This document shows positions 22,839-34,981 of a DNA stretch of 64,000 bases, one piece after another. This DNA comes from Nemopilema nomurai (lineage: Eukaryota > Cnidaria > Scyphozoa > Rhizostomeae > Rhizostomatidae). The notes below the pieces were generated by a model that was not told the origin of the DNA, did not search any database, and was given only the letters and a program-made list of their open reading frames with translations. The translations under genes were made by a program, and so were the position numbers. The stretch is from assembly GCA_003864495.1 (NCBI GenBank), contig ML133486.1:176452-240451 (forward strand), in the 5' to 3' direction. Every line of letters begins with the position of its first letter. Positions within the stretch are counted from its first letter, which is position 1.

Positions 22839-24706
22839 CAGTAGCGTAGCCAGAGGGGGGCAAATGTTTCATGAGATGTTTTGATGGTCACCTACAAGAA
22901 ATTTCCCGCGAAAGTATCAAAGGCAGGAAATCTTCCCCGCGCACAAAAAATATTTTGCATATTCACAAGTTGTACCGGTACAGTGTAAATGGGGTTTTAT
23001 ATGATCCCAGCATAGGTTCCAAATCTTTCATTGGCTGAGCGACCAAAATACTGCAAACCCAATCAACTAATCATAATTTCAGAATATGACATTAAACGTA
23101 GATTCAGGCCTATTTTTTACGTTTTTACCACTAGCCACAAGAATATCAACAAGTAAAATATGCTGAAAGACAATGTTAATTTTCTTTTCAAAATAAAATT
23201 TTTGATCAATTGGCAAAAAAACTGCCGTTGTACTCAGTAAAAAATTTTCCGCGATCGCTAGATACGAAGGCTTGAAATTGTCCCTTTCAAAATTCTATAA
23301 TAATTAGGGGGAAGGAAGAAAGTAAGAATTACAATTTTTACGCCTTAAAAGTTGTTTTATCCACGTAATTGAGAATTATGAACTTATCTTTACAAGCCAA
23401 TGTTAAAATATTTTCTCGTCGGCATTGATGATTGTGTTACTGACGGAAAGAATCGCGAAATTCCACTGTGAGAAAATGCAGCCCATCCTTATCTCAAAGT
23501 AACTGCAATTATACAATTACTTTTGCCCTCAAGTCCCGTGTCTGTGCCAAAACTTGGTTTTTCCCTGCTTACACTCAATGTTTTGCAATGTATAATAATC
23601 TGCAAAGGAAAAGAACTCATGAACGATGTTTTGCAGAAAGTAGACTGCGCGCGACGAGGGAGAAGGCATACAAATTTCTGATAATGGCTAGTTCTAAATA
23701 GATTTATACAAAAAGAGAACATTGTGCTGCATGCATTTTGAAACACATGAAGTTGTCTTGTTTGTAATATCCATTATCCATTACTGTAGATTACTGTAGG
23801 TATCATTTGTATAAATCTACAGGCTCTTGACTTGATGACAACATCAATCTCAACGAGATTCAACAGTCAGAGTGCACCGATCCTGAAAGGATTTGGCTAC
23901 CTAGGTCCGGAACGTTCGACTTCCCTAGATGCATTGAAAAACATCAAGAAAGCCGTGGATTGATACAAAGACGATCTGGAGATTGATTCGTTGGAAGGTC
24001 AATATCTAAGCCTTCAAAAGTCACTGAAAAAGTAAGAAGTTGCAACCTTGGTTGATTTCTATGACGCAATAAAAGATGATATTCTTTGCTACGGTCAAGT
24101 GAAAAGCTGATGGAAATTGCGTTGTCTCTACTATTAACTTCCTGCAGTGGGAAGAGAGCATTTTCTAAACCGAAGTTGATCAAGACGAGGTTGGGATCTA
24201 CCATTGGACAAGAAAGACTTCAAAGTCTTATGATGATGTCTTTTGAATCAGACATCCTAGCAAATCTTAAAACAAAGCTACTTGTCAAAGAATTCGCGAA
24301 TGCTGCCCGAACGAAAATGGACTTGGTTTAAGCCTTTTATCATATGCACCTTGTGTGACACAACTTAGTTTCGACGATAGTTCTTTATAACGTACCATTT
24401 ATATAATCATAATAATGCCCTATGCAAACAATCTCAGGAGTATTAATTGAACATCTAGTCTTTAAGAAAATTTCTTTATTGCGTCAGTCTTTTTAGATTT
24501 CCGTTCACATTTGACAATCAACTGAAATGATTCTCGTTTTCATTTTATGGTGTTTTTCCAAAAAGATGTCTTCTAACATTCTTGAGGGCGTAGCCTCCAG
24601 CAATTTTCCCTGGGGATAAACCCCCACTACTCATTACTCTCTCTCTTATCTAGCCATTTTGCCCCCCCCCCCCACCCTCAAAGAAGTGACCTGGGCTACG
24701 CCACTG
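22839..24706 (+). mobile_element. hAT transposon with both ends and 8-bp target duplication
   Basis: The termini are inverted: CAGTAGCGTAGCC at the left, and CAGTGGCGTAGCC on the minus strand at the right. Both are typical hAT ends. The flanking 8-mers are ACTATTGG (22,831-22,838) and ACTATTAG (24,707-24,714), with one mismatch. The paralogous flank at about 10,575-10,590 has no insert. Inside, only the C-terminal dimerisation domain of the transposase is readable. A C13 tract lies near the right end. The element separates an old GPCR upstream flank from the LINE relic. Confidence 0.85.
24086..24331 (+). pseudogene. hAT transposase C-terminal fragment (hATC dimerisation domain)
   Basis: The 81-codon frame contains TSCSGKRAFSKPKLIKTRL, then IGQERLQSLMMMSFESDI and a LVKEFANAARTK end. 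This matches the 'SERsFSkLKlIKtrLRStmgqeRL' signature at the C-terminus of hAT transposases and ZMYM1-like derivatives. The zinc finger and RNase-H-like catalytic parts are not readable upstream, although 23,820-24,080 may be degraded coding sequence. A second copy lies on the minus strand at 48,477-48,698. Confidence 0.8.
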
Positions 24707-24714
24707 ACTATTAG

Positions 24715-25251
24715 AGCTAAAGAACTGTCCCATTGAATGAATAGTTTTCTATTCTCAAGAAAGGCCAAGGCGGCAATTAATAATTCCTATCACCTTTGCT
24801 TTATACGCAGTCTTTCCTGATATGCATTGTAGGCTTAAATTGAATTTATTTTTCTTTAAATATGTCAATCTCCCACGCAATGTAAAAAAATGGACTTTGT
24901 TAACTTGAGTTCAGAACACATTCTTAAAATACGTCCTGAAAACTGGCAAGAAGAATTATTATTTGCATAGTAATACACTGTATTCGCATGTTTAAATGAG
25001 ATTTGCAAAGCGAAGCAGCTGGTCTCTGAATTATTTCATCTTCATCAAAAGATGTTGATCCAGTATTGTCCATGTTGATGTTTGGAAATCTTGGTTAACC
25101 TTTAATGTTATTCCCTAAAGGTTGTGTTATTGCCCTCGAAGCACTTCCATAGGGGAAGATAACGCTCAAAGCCATTGTATACGTGCAAATCTCAGAGTCT
25201 GATCGTTGCAATTTGAGTCGCAGTCTTTAGTATGAAGAATAGAGAGCAGCA
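24715..25251 (+). promoter_or_regulatory. Duplicated GPCR 5' flank with POU octamer
   Basis: The flank aligns with 10,590-11,197 and, inverted, with 47,561-48,125. It contains ATTTGCAT (the octamer, reverse orientation) at 24,961-24,968, 291 bp before the ATG of the stub at 25,252. No coding sequence is present. Confidence 0.45.
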
Positions 25252-25478
25252 ATGAACGACTCCAGCTCCCGTTACTTCTGCCCATCAGTATGGCAATTGG
25301 ACATGCCATGGCCTTATCTGGTCAAGATCAGCACTGTCTGAGCAATTATATCATTTGTGATCGTATTCTGTAGCTCTGCCCTAATCTACGGACCCTATAA
25401 GATGCAGCAGTATAATACAATCACTAACAAACTTATTCTGCATATAAATTTGTGATACCTTGGAAAAGATTGTTCATT
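25252..25478 (+). pseudogene. GPCR 5' stub (N-terminus to TM2)
   Basis: The stub opens MNDSSSRYFCPSVWQLDMP, has TM1 with CSSALIYGPY and TM2 up to NKLILHINL. It carries a TGA in place of Cys at the start of TM1 (about 25,339) and another stop in TM2. Similarity ends near 25,478, where unrelated DNA starts. The GPY in loop 1 is shared with the intact gene at 47,560, its nearest relative. Confidence 0.8.
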
Positions 25479-25659
25479 GTCAACCAACAAGAATTGTTAA
25501 TTTCACTCAGTTAGTATCTATTGGCAACTCTACTTATAGCTGAAAATATAAGGCATCAACCAACACCGCAGGCATAAAAAAAATCACATATGTAATTTAC
25601 CGAACATTCGGATTTTCAGAGAAAGCCTAACAAGAATCACTTCCATTTTATTGCGTAAA

Positions 25660-26110
25660 TGCAATCTGCAATATGCAGAAAGGGGGAACATGGAATATCA
25701 AGCTTTTTCATGAAAGAGCCCGTCTATCCGTTGAAAATTAGTTTCTCATACGAAATCTACTATCCATGTCAGGCAGATTGCATTTGTCAGCTTTCAGTCA
25801 TAATGCAGTGCTGAACGATAGAGGAACTGCCAGAAGAATAAAGCTTTGAAATGCTAAAACCTTATCTTGGAATTTACCAAAACTGAGCCCAGGCTATCAA
25901 TTCCATATTGAAAGATGAGACTACAATGTTAGTTTCGCCACCAACTTCTGACTTATATTCTGGAAGTACGTAGTTAAGCAGCATCCAATGAATTTTTAGC
26001 AGCAACCCAATAACAATTAAAAGCAGATTGCAGTAAGGGGAATCTGACGATTACGATAGTGTAAATTGGAACTAAAGAGTGCACCGTTAACTGATCTTTT
26101 GTGGAATCGA
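25660..26110. repeat. Dispersed repeat, copy 2
   Basis: This is the partner of 19,320-19,760, in the same order and orientation and strongly diverged. No coding family is visible. It fills the gap between the GPCR stub at 25,252 and the next receptor's 5' flank, which starts about 26,270. Confidence 0.4.
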
Positions 26111-26601
26111 AATAAATTCGCAAAATCTGTTTGCATCTATCCACATTTGAGCCGAACTTTGGGTAAACCATTCACAACATTTTACCTCGTAAAGTTGTAT
26201 ATGTCTTGAATTTTAAGATCACATTTTGAGATGCCACGAAGCTTCAAAAAGACGAATTAGGTTTTCAATATTAGAATGTAGTTCAAAGTGCAATCTAATA
26301 TTTACCATTTCACTCATGGATCATTATTTGCGCAAAATAAAACTGTATGCACATGTTGTCGATAAATTGGCAAAACCAAGCGGCTGATTTTTGAAGCACT
26401 TCATCTTCGACGAAAGATTTTGATCCAATCTGCACCACTTTTGAGCTTGGACATCTTCATCAATTTCGGTTGTCAATTGTTAAAAGCTGAAGTCATGGCC
26501 GCAAACAACTTTCATGAATGCAGATTATGCTCAAACCCAATGCAGACGTATATATTCAAGAGTTCAGTCTCAGCACCTTGAAAAAGCTGAAGAGAGCAGT
26601 G

Positions 26602-27129
26602 ATGAATGTCTCAAGCTCCAGTTAGTTCTGCCCATCAATTTGGCCATTGGACATGCCATGGCCTTATCTGGTCAATTTCATCACAATCTCCGCAATTATA
26701 TAATTTATAATCGTGTTCTGCAACTCCGCTCTAATCTACGGACTCTACAAGATGCAGCAGCTTAATACAATCACCAACAAACTCATTCTGCTAATATATT
26801 TTTCAGACCTTGCAGGATTGTTCATTTTTCCATCAATATCTGTTATGATAGCACTGAAAGACAAGATCCGCAACTGTGTGTTTGAACTGGTCCTACAATA
26901 TATGACATATCATCTGGCGTACTTCTCATTTTTCATGCTGATGTGCGTCACAGTGGATCGCTATCTTTACGTGACGAAGCTAAAGAAGTACGGTTCGATT
27001 ATGAACGAGTTTCGAATGAAGATCATCGTGGCAATTAGTTTTGTAGCATTGGCAGCAATTGCTTTTTTACTGACCAAGTTTTCTTTCTTTTCTCTGCAAG
27101 TCGCAATGAATGTACTTAACGTCGCTTGC
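26602..27129 (+). pseudogene. GPCR pseudogene truncated after TM5
   Basis: It opens MNVSSSS and then TAG where relatives have Arg, with a second stop in TM1. From CNSALIYGLY the frame is open through TM2 (YFSDLAG, with deleted codons), TM3, VDRYLYVTKL, TM4 and the start of TM5 (VAMNVLNVAC). Receptor similarity ends at about 27,129, directly against the left boundary of segmental duplication copy A. TM6 and TM7 are lost. An upstream octamer-like site (ATTTGCGC, 26,326-26,333) lies 276 bp before the ATG. Confidence 0.85.
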
Positions 27130-28779
27130 TCAATTCCACTGTGACAACATACAGGGTCTCAAATGAAAAATTAGACGGTAAACAAATTTTAAAAACCTTT
27201 TTTCTCGTGTGAATACAATGGAATATATTTTCCCAGCTGACCAACAGTTGTACTAAAATAGGTCCTCTGTAAAGGAGGCAGGGTAATTCAAGTGGGGTAC
27301 GTTTGTAAGTAATCCCAGTGTTGCTTAATCTGTCCCTACTAAACATACGACCCTTCATATACAATATCAGTAGAGGGAGCATCATTACTCTATGTTTTAT
27401 GAACGAAAAATAAATGTGAATAATATATACATGCTTGGTAACAGATTTTAAACTCGTTTTGATAGGAAAGGGCCAAGCACTGATTGGGTGTGGCTCTCGG
27501 CTCCCCTGCACTAAAACTGTCATGCGCAACTGTTACTTGGTGGTGCTAGAGGTACAACCCTACTATGGGAATCCTTATAATAACAGCAGGATTACGGGAG
27601 CCAGATTTTCAAAAACTGCGTAAATAGTAGATAAATAAATCAAATTACTAATTAATAAGTTATTTAAAATGATAATCAAAGAATAAATAAGAACACAAAG
27701 CTTCAGAAAAAATTACATGGCTCTCTTAAAAGATAAGCTTTCACTTTTATCGCGCGCTTCATCGACAATTTTTCTTGTAAAAAATCATTTGGCTGAATAG
27801 AATTCTCGGTAAGAAAATTATGAAAAGATTTCAATAAATATAAAGAAAATTTTAACAAGTGACCATTAATATTATTGGCTTCTTATGGTGTTTGATTTTT
27901 TAAACAGAGGGAAAGGGCTTGAAAAGAAAAGTTCCGTTAAAGGGAGACTGTAAAAAAGTGAAAACCGAAATTCCACCACAAATTTTTCTTTGAAAAGTGC
28001 TAATAAATTCTCGTTTTGGAAAATATTTTATCAAGGTGTGTTTCACTTAACCATCCCTACACCCACGCACTCCAAAGGGACGGCCCCGAAGAATACAACA
28101 CGAAAATAGGCAATGCCGTTCTCTCCCATATCAAAACTCTTGTTGCATTCTGACATTAACGGCTGTACATTGACCGGCGTTTTACATCTGCCATTAATTG
28201 AATCAATTCATATCTGACGTGTGACTGCTCTCGATGGCTGGCTGTTTAAAGGTCTAGGACTGAGTTTAAGACCAAAGGTGTGAATTTCAAAGTTTAGGAA
28301 ATCTTTGATTTTAAAAGTCATTTAACATTCAAATCAGTTCTGAGCCAAAAGATTTAAATATATACTATCCTTTTTTGATCAGAAAGAAATAAAGTGAGAA
28401 TTCTTGTAAGAAGTAGTCAAAACTTTTATAATCTTGCAGTATAGAAATCTATTAGTATCCAACAGCTCCTTATAAAAAACCTGTGTATACTATGCGCCCC
28501 TAGTTGTTGCAAAAATCTCTTGGCTCCTTATCAAGAATTTTTATAACAAAGCTGCTGATAAGCCAGAAAGCATTGCCAGAAGTTGAAGCAGAAGTATTTA
28601 GTATAAGAAGATGGTTTCTTCCTTCAAATCGAGCAAAGGCACTTGTTCTCAAATATCTTCTTAGCAGACTTTTTGAATAGAATTATCAACAGCAAATAGC
28701 TTTGAGAGGGAGAAATGTTAATTGACTTGAAATAATGATAGGCACGGTTTATTCCCTCTCCGGTTATAAGCCTAATGTT

Positions 28780-29290
28780 TTTATGCCTGATGTTCGATAA
28801 TATGGCTCTACTTTCCTAATGTTAATATGATAATAAGGGTCTTGGGGCTAGTGGAATTTGTTTCGTGGATATTTCTGCTGATTGCAACGACCTTCAAACT
28901 GATTTTGCCCGGCCAACAACTTTTCAGAGTTTCCAACATCAAAAATATTTGTATCAGGACTATCTGCATTAAAAAACATACCTAATTATAACGCTAGCCT
29001 CGTTTTCACCAACATATAAATCTCGTTTTTATTCACATTATCGAAAAGGTGGCACTATGCCTTTTACAAATTTTTATTAACAGATCTAAACCCCATTTTT
29101 GGTAAAAAACAGACGTGTCCCCTTTTGCCTTTATCCCTCTATCTCCTAAACTTCGAAATTCATTCACCGGCTTTGTACTTGCAATTCAAATAATTTCCTG
29201 AAACCATTCTTGTTTAAAATTACATTTTGTATTTTTATGGTGCAACATGTGTCCTAGCACCCTGAGGTAGTTTTTGGGATATTAAGAAGC
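28780..29290 (+). repeat. Dispersed repeat present inverted at 39,765-40,430
   Basis: The reverse complement of this block aligns with 39,765-40,430. Landmarks are 'tgcaccataaaaa', 'gaatgaatttcgaagt', 'gataaaggcaaaagg' and 'gacacgtct'. The same block is in copy B (about 54,340-54,840). Its nature is unknown, and no terminal repeats are evident. Confidence 0.6.
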
Positions 29291-30714
29291 TTTATGCTTA
29301 TCGAGCAATGTCCTGGTCCGTCCTCGAGCAATGTGACTAGAACTCGTGATTAGGCCTCAACGTTATTACGAAGTCAATGATGCAAAAAAAGTATTGTTTT
29401 GTTGCCAGAAGGGAAGTTGGCACGGCTTTTCGCAAAAACCAATCATTTATAAAAGAAGATACGGATATTGTGGCAATAAATGCTTTGATTATCGAAACAC
29501 AAGTGGTATTGTAGTGTAAAATCTATTAGGGAAATCGTGTTTTACTGGAAATTTGTGATTCTACGCACCGGGAGAAGCCTCTAGACACGTTAACTAGAAC
29601 AGCTTCTACTGATAATGCGTATGCGTAGAATAGCATTTGGAACGCCCTGTGTTCAATGAGCGTAGCGGATGCTATGAAACTACCGATAAAACATCAACAG
29701 AGTAACGGCATTCTTCGTACACAGCGACAAGATATATGGATCATACTGAGTTCTTTAAGTGTAGCTTGACTAGGGCAGTGACATGACAAGATCTACTAGA
29801 TGACATTACACAATGGCTTGAGGATGATTTGATATTCTGTTTCGTTAGTTTCTAGGATTCCTCTTCTTTTGCATTTAAAAGGGGTCTTGAAAATGCTGAC
29901 AATGAACACAACGCATCACTTTCCAATAATAGTCTGTTCTTTCAAACTTGCTTAAAGTGTCTAAATCCTTTAGAATCTTTAGAGCAATTAGTTATCAACG
30001 TTTGAATAAGTTAAGGTAAGGTTTCGAAGCACATCTCCTTATGAAGGCAGGTTACTTCACAAAACATAAAAAGACCTAGAAACGCCAAAAATGCCATATA
30101 CCTGTGTTTGAAGATGGAGTTGGAAAGAGAGTTTCGTATGTTTAGAGACAAAGACAGGAACAAACAATTTGGACCAAAACATATGTTTACGGAAATTTCC
30201 ATCCTTTCTTGCGAGAAAGATCTTTCACTGTAGGAACAGACATCTGGCATATAGAAATTTTTAAACGCGATTTATTTCGACTCACATCGCTTTAAGTAAT
30301 CATGTATTTAAAGAATCCGAATAACCCCTCAATCATAAGATTTGCTACAATTGACTGAGCAAAACATGTCGCATTAATTGCACAAATTGTCTGTCTACAA
30401 GTTAGCTTGACGAACGACCAATTTGCTTTCTCAGTTATTTAATGTCAACAAAGCTCGGATGGCTGACCATATTTTTCTTCACCTTCGCTTCTTAGGCCGT
30501 CATTCTTCAATTTAATCTTTATGAGAAACAATACAATATTTGCTGCGCACTTCCTGCTACAAATGAATATTCATTTCAATCATTTTTATTTCCATCTATC
30601 ACCAAACCTCCAAATGGCAAATTTAGTTCTTAAAATCAGTAATCAGTTCAGAATTCACTCTAGTATTTGGCATTTCACTCAAATGCTCTTTTAGAAATCA
30701 TGCCGAAACTGACA

Positions 30715-30840
30715 TCTAAGATAATTATTTGCTCAAAAATAAACTGTATGCACATGTTGTCGATAAATTGACTAAACCAAGCAGCTGTCCTCTTTAAGGT
30801 TTCATCTTCGCCAAGGGTGTTGACCCGTTCTCCGCAATTT
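30715..30840 (+). promoter_or_regulatory. Conserved upstream block of GPCR A1
   Basis: This is a family-wide block starting ATTTGCTC (30,727-30,734) with AATAAACTGTATGCACATG after it, 288 bp before the ATG. Equivalent blocks precede the receptors at 26,602, 42,297, 56,195 and the stub near 39,569. Conservation may reflect only recent duplication. Confidence 0.4.
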
Positions 30841-31014
30841 TGGAGCATGGAAAACTTTTTTGCCATCCTCGGTGGTCATTTGCTATAGGATGAGTTGATG
30901 GCTCATAACTACTTCTATGAATGCAAGCATTGCTCCAAACCATTGGTGACGAGTGCATTACAGAGCCAACTGGCTTCAGTTCGAGTGTCAGCTTCTCTTA
31001 TGAAGAGAGCAGCA

Positions 31015-31946
31015 ATGAACGACTCCAGCTCCCGTTACTTTTGCCCATCACTATTGCCATTGGACATGCCTTGGCCTTATCTGGTCAAGTTCATCACAGT
31101 CTGCGCAATTATATCATTTACGATCGTATTCTGCAACTCCGCTCTAATCTACGGACTTTACAAGTGCAGCAGCTTAATACAATCACCAACAAGCTCATCT
31201 TGCTCATCAGTCTTTCAGACCTTGGAAATGGATTGTTCACTTTGCCGTCTCACTGTCTATTGGCAGCTCTGAAAGACAAGTTCCGCAACTGTGTGTGTGA
31301 GTTGGCCCTTCAATTTAGCAGTTGCCTTTTGGCCTACTTCTCATATTTCATGCTTATGTGCGTCACAGTGGATCGCTATCTTCACGTTACAAAGCTGAAG
31401 ACGTACAATTCGATTATGAACGAGTTTCGAATGAAGATCATCGTCGCAATCAGTTTCGTAGCATCGGCAACAATCTCTTTTTTACTGACCAAGTTTCCTT
31501 CCTTTTCTCTGCACGTTTCATTGAATGTACTTAACCTTATTTGCCTTTCCGTTGTGCTCTTTGTGTATTCCAGAGTACTTCGAAACATTTCAATTCATAT
31601 CGAGAAGATGAGGGAATTGTTTAAATCGGCTGGACAGGCTGCGAGTCACCAGGACGCCAGACGGGAAATCTCTGCAACGAAAACGGTTCGTTTTGTGCTT
31701 GGAACATTACTCCTTCTCTATTTGCCATACATAATTGTATCGTCTGTTTGGCCGTACTACAAGTACCAAAAGGAAACAGTACCCCCGATCTTCGTCAGTG
31801 TGATACAATTTTGGGTTTTCATTATCGTATGCTTCAATGGTGCGATAAATGCAATTCTATTTGGCTATGGAAACAGCGTGGTACGAAAATATTTGATAAG
31901 GAGACTGTTCAGAAGAAGACGTGTGTCCGCTGAAGAACAAAAGTAG
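31015..31946 (+). pseudogene. GPCR A1, full length with one single-base frameshift
   Basis: All seven helices are present, from MNDSSSRYFCPSLLPLDMP to the tail VSAEEQK. The one lesion is a missing A at about 31,164: relatives read TACAAGATGCAG and this copy reads TACAAGTGCAG, in loop 1 after CNSALIYGLYK. Downstream the frame is open to the stop and keeps LSDLGNG, VDRYLHVTKL, LYLPY and NGAIN. I start at 31,015 because the frame upstream is not conserved with other copies (compare 42,298-42,396). It is either a young pseudogene or an assembly error; its partner B1 does not have this lesion. Confidence 0.85.
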
Positions 31947-32760
31947 GGCAAATCTATTACCTGTTGAGTCGAGATGCTTTTGGTTCAAGCAGAAGACTGA
32001 GGCACTGACCATGTTTAATGTACTTTTGTATTTTGGAAATAACAGAAAATACAAATTGCCACAGTAAAAATGGTACTGTAATGATGTGAAGGCTTCAGGC
32101 TTCCTATTATCTATAATACGTGTTTTTTTTATCGTTCTACACTTTTGAACAACAATGAACCAAATGCATTTGCTCCACCCACATTGCTAACATACATCAA
32201 AATATCAGCCAGGATTTGCTTTTTGAGATCATACACGATGTATAAAACTCAAATGCGAAGGACCCGGTAGATGTAGCTGAATCAAGGAATGTGTAGCTGA
32301 TAGTAAAATCTAATTGATTTTTACTGAGCTGTAAAGTTTCAAACAATCAAATTTCATTTTTTGAAAATTTTGAATAAAGATTTTATTGTTTCACAGCATT
32401 GGCCTGAGGTAAGTTGTGGCTGTAAAAACCTGCAGGACACCAGAAAGCAAAATTGTTCTTGATTACGTTCAGAGAACGATCTTTAACCAGAATTTAAATT
32501 TTATGACGTAAGGTCGAGGTAAAAAATTCTCATTTTAGATTCTTATTTCTCATTTTAAAATTGGCATAATTACATTTAAACTAACGGCTATTTTACATGA
32601 ACATAAGAACTTTATCATAGTAAATCTGTAGGAAAATGAAACTGGAAATGATTTGATTCACAGAAGAAGTGTTCATTACTTTACTGTATCTTTGGACGAC
32701 TTGGCGAAATGGAAAACCTTGATTCACAGAAAGATTACTAAGAAAAGCCACTTTTCCACC

Positions 32761-34134
32761 CAGTGGCGAAGCTCAAGGCCCTGCTGGTCCTGCAAAAATT
32801 TTCAAAGATAAGTTTTTTTTTAACAAAAAAATATTTTTTCCTCATGGTAAATCATGCCCCGAATTTCCCGTTTAGAGCGCGATATTTCATATAGGTGTAC
32901 CATACTTACATATATGGTCCTGCTCTATACTATGGCAGCCCTGTATTTTGGTCCTGCTCATAAGTATGATACCCTATGTTTGGTCCTGCTTCACAATAGA
33001 TTTTTTAAATTTGGTGCTGCTTAACAATAGTCTAGAACAAAGAGCAGTCCTGCTCAATCTGGAGAGCAGGACCTCGCCAGAATAATAATCACAACATGGA
33101 ACAAGCTGTAGTGATTTGATTGGTTAGGGCTTGCCGACGTAGTCCAAACAGCATTGTTTTAAAAACCTTTGGTCCTGCTATTTCTGAGAGCAGGACCTGC
33201 ATTAGCTGAAGATCCCTGTAGCGTATCGTAAAATCTCATTTTGAATTCGAGTCAGACTAGACTGCCATTTTGTAAGAATGTCGAATGAGTATATCGAAGA
33301 ATATGAATTTTGATAAATAATCATGTATCAACTTCGTGCAAAAGAATTTCTTGGCGATAGAGATCTTGTTTCTCAGTTACTCAAGAAGCCTTTTGCTGCA
33401 AGGAATGTGACTGAGCAAAAACTCATGGTGCAGCAACCAGTTCGGTCCGTTATTTAGCGAGCGACATTCGATTAGACATTCGTGTATACATTCGGACTTT
33501 TATTGCTTCTTATAAAAAACTAAAGAAGATGATAAAAAGATATTTCATGGTGGGAAATCTGGCTTGATTATCTGTTGATTGCTGTATTTGTTTATAATAA
33601 CACGCGCTTAACTTTCGAAGATGAGCGAAATGGTTGAAAAATCTTTGACACGGCTTAGAAATTAGACATTTGAGGTGTGAAACGGCATATCCCGATTTGG
33701 ACAAATATACGACTTAAGGGCAAAAACAAAAAAGGGAAATCGACACAAAACAACAGAAAACCCACCTTTTCTTCAATTGCTTACCAATCGAAAGCGTAAA
33801 ACTACAAAACTCTAACTTCAGAAGATTCCTGAAAACAGCTCCGAGGAAACCCCCAAATGAAAACATCACCAAAAGGTGTCCCTAAAAAACTTTTGCAAAA
33901 CTGTTCAGATTTTTATGAGATTTGATATACATCCTTAAATCGATGTACCTGACATGTATTAGGGGGTCTTGTTTAGTTATTTTAAGTTTTGGCGAAATTG
34001 ACGACACCCCTTCGGCGCAGCTCCATACTGAAGCCTTATAGAAAAGTTCTCGAATGTCAATGTCCCTAAATAAATTTTGCCAGGCTGATCGGATTTTGAG
34101 CAGGACCATCAGATCTAGGCTAGCTTCACCACTG
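32761..34134. mobile_element. hAT-like non-autonomous element E2, copy A
   Basis: The ends are inverted: CAGTGGCGAAGCT at the left, and CAGTGGTGAAGCT on the minus strand at the right. The flanking 8-mers are TTTCCACC and TTTCCACG. Copy B of the same insertion (57,953-59,336) has perfect TTTCCACG on both sides. Size and ends fit hAT, but no transposase is readable. The left 430 bp contain repeated GGTCCTGCT motifs and the right end one inverted copy, like the subterminal motifs bound by hAT transposases. Confidence 0.8.
32786..33200. repeat. GGTCCTGCT motif cluster in E2, copy A
   Basis: GGTCCTGCT or near matches occur about six times in direct orientation. There is a palindromic GAGCAGTCCTGCTC-like site, and GAGCAGGACC occurs inverted twice. 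One further inverted copy lies at 34,098-34,107 near the other end of the element. The arrangement resembles subterminal transposase-binding repeats. Confidence 0.7.
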
Positions 34135-34981
34135 TTTCCACGAGATATTGTAAGCTTTTTCAAACGATTTGGTTAAGCAGTAAGACAACAGTACACAAGA
34201 ATGCGAACCAAATAATTCCACCAAACAAGCAACATCCTTTCAAACGCAATCCCAAATAACTTTTTGGTGCCTGTCTAATTTTTACAACTACTCGCTCAGC
34301 ATAATCTCTGCTTTATAATAAACAAAAATTAGTGATTAATATTTTGCAATAGCTAGCAACAGTGGAACCGATATTACATACATCAAACACTTTTCGTCCG
34401 ACACTCCTCAGTGTATGCAAGCGTCGGAAAATGACCAAAAGCTGACAAAAAAAAATCCAGTTACGGATCCAAAACACTAGAGGATGGTGATAAGGGTGCT
34501 TCGCTTCATGCCAATTTTATTATTATCAAACGACGATGAAATATTTCCGGCATTCGAGAACGATAAAACTCAGTACATAGAACTTTTAGTCCTATTCACA
34601 TTTTTATAATCGGTAATTTTATGAATGTGTGTAACCAATACTTCGTTGTTCTTGTTATTGGATATCAAATAAAATTTCCCATAGCTAGCATTCTAGATAG
34701 GAAATCGCGATTAGTCAAGAACAGATTACATGCACAAGATTAATCTGTGAGAAAGCAAGTATTTCATACTAGGGTGAGGGATCGATTCTGTATTAGTAGA
34801 GAAGTGGCAAACAAGTCTTGGGCGAGGTAAGCAAGGAATAACGGAAGGAAAAATTGAAACAAGTCCATACCAATCTGGCAAATCTTTTTGGTAAGAGAAC
34901 GGAATAACATTTTTCATGAAAGAGAAATTCACTTTTAGTTCCCAGAGTTTGACAAGTTTTCAATCTTAAGAATAAACAAAA

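Noticed and set aside
23468..23701. 77-codon frame inside the hAT element as the transposase N-terminus
   Set aside because: It contains no BED zinc finger or RNase-H-like motif that I can recognise. Only the C-terminal domain can be supported.
31160..31170. An intron explaining the frame change in receptor A1
   Set aside because: The sequence on both sides is contiguous with intact paralogues apart from one missing base. There is no room for an intron.
32786..33200. A CRISPR-like array from the repeated GGTCCTGCT motif
   Set aside because: The motif is only 9-10 bp, in both orientations, with irregular spacing, in a eukaryotic sequence and inside a transposon.
33882..34163. 93-codon minus frame conserved in both duplication copies (also 59,084-59,365)
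   Set aside because: It runs across the right terminus of hAT-like element E2 into flanking DNA, and conservation is expected because the copies are nearly identical overall. I see no family match.
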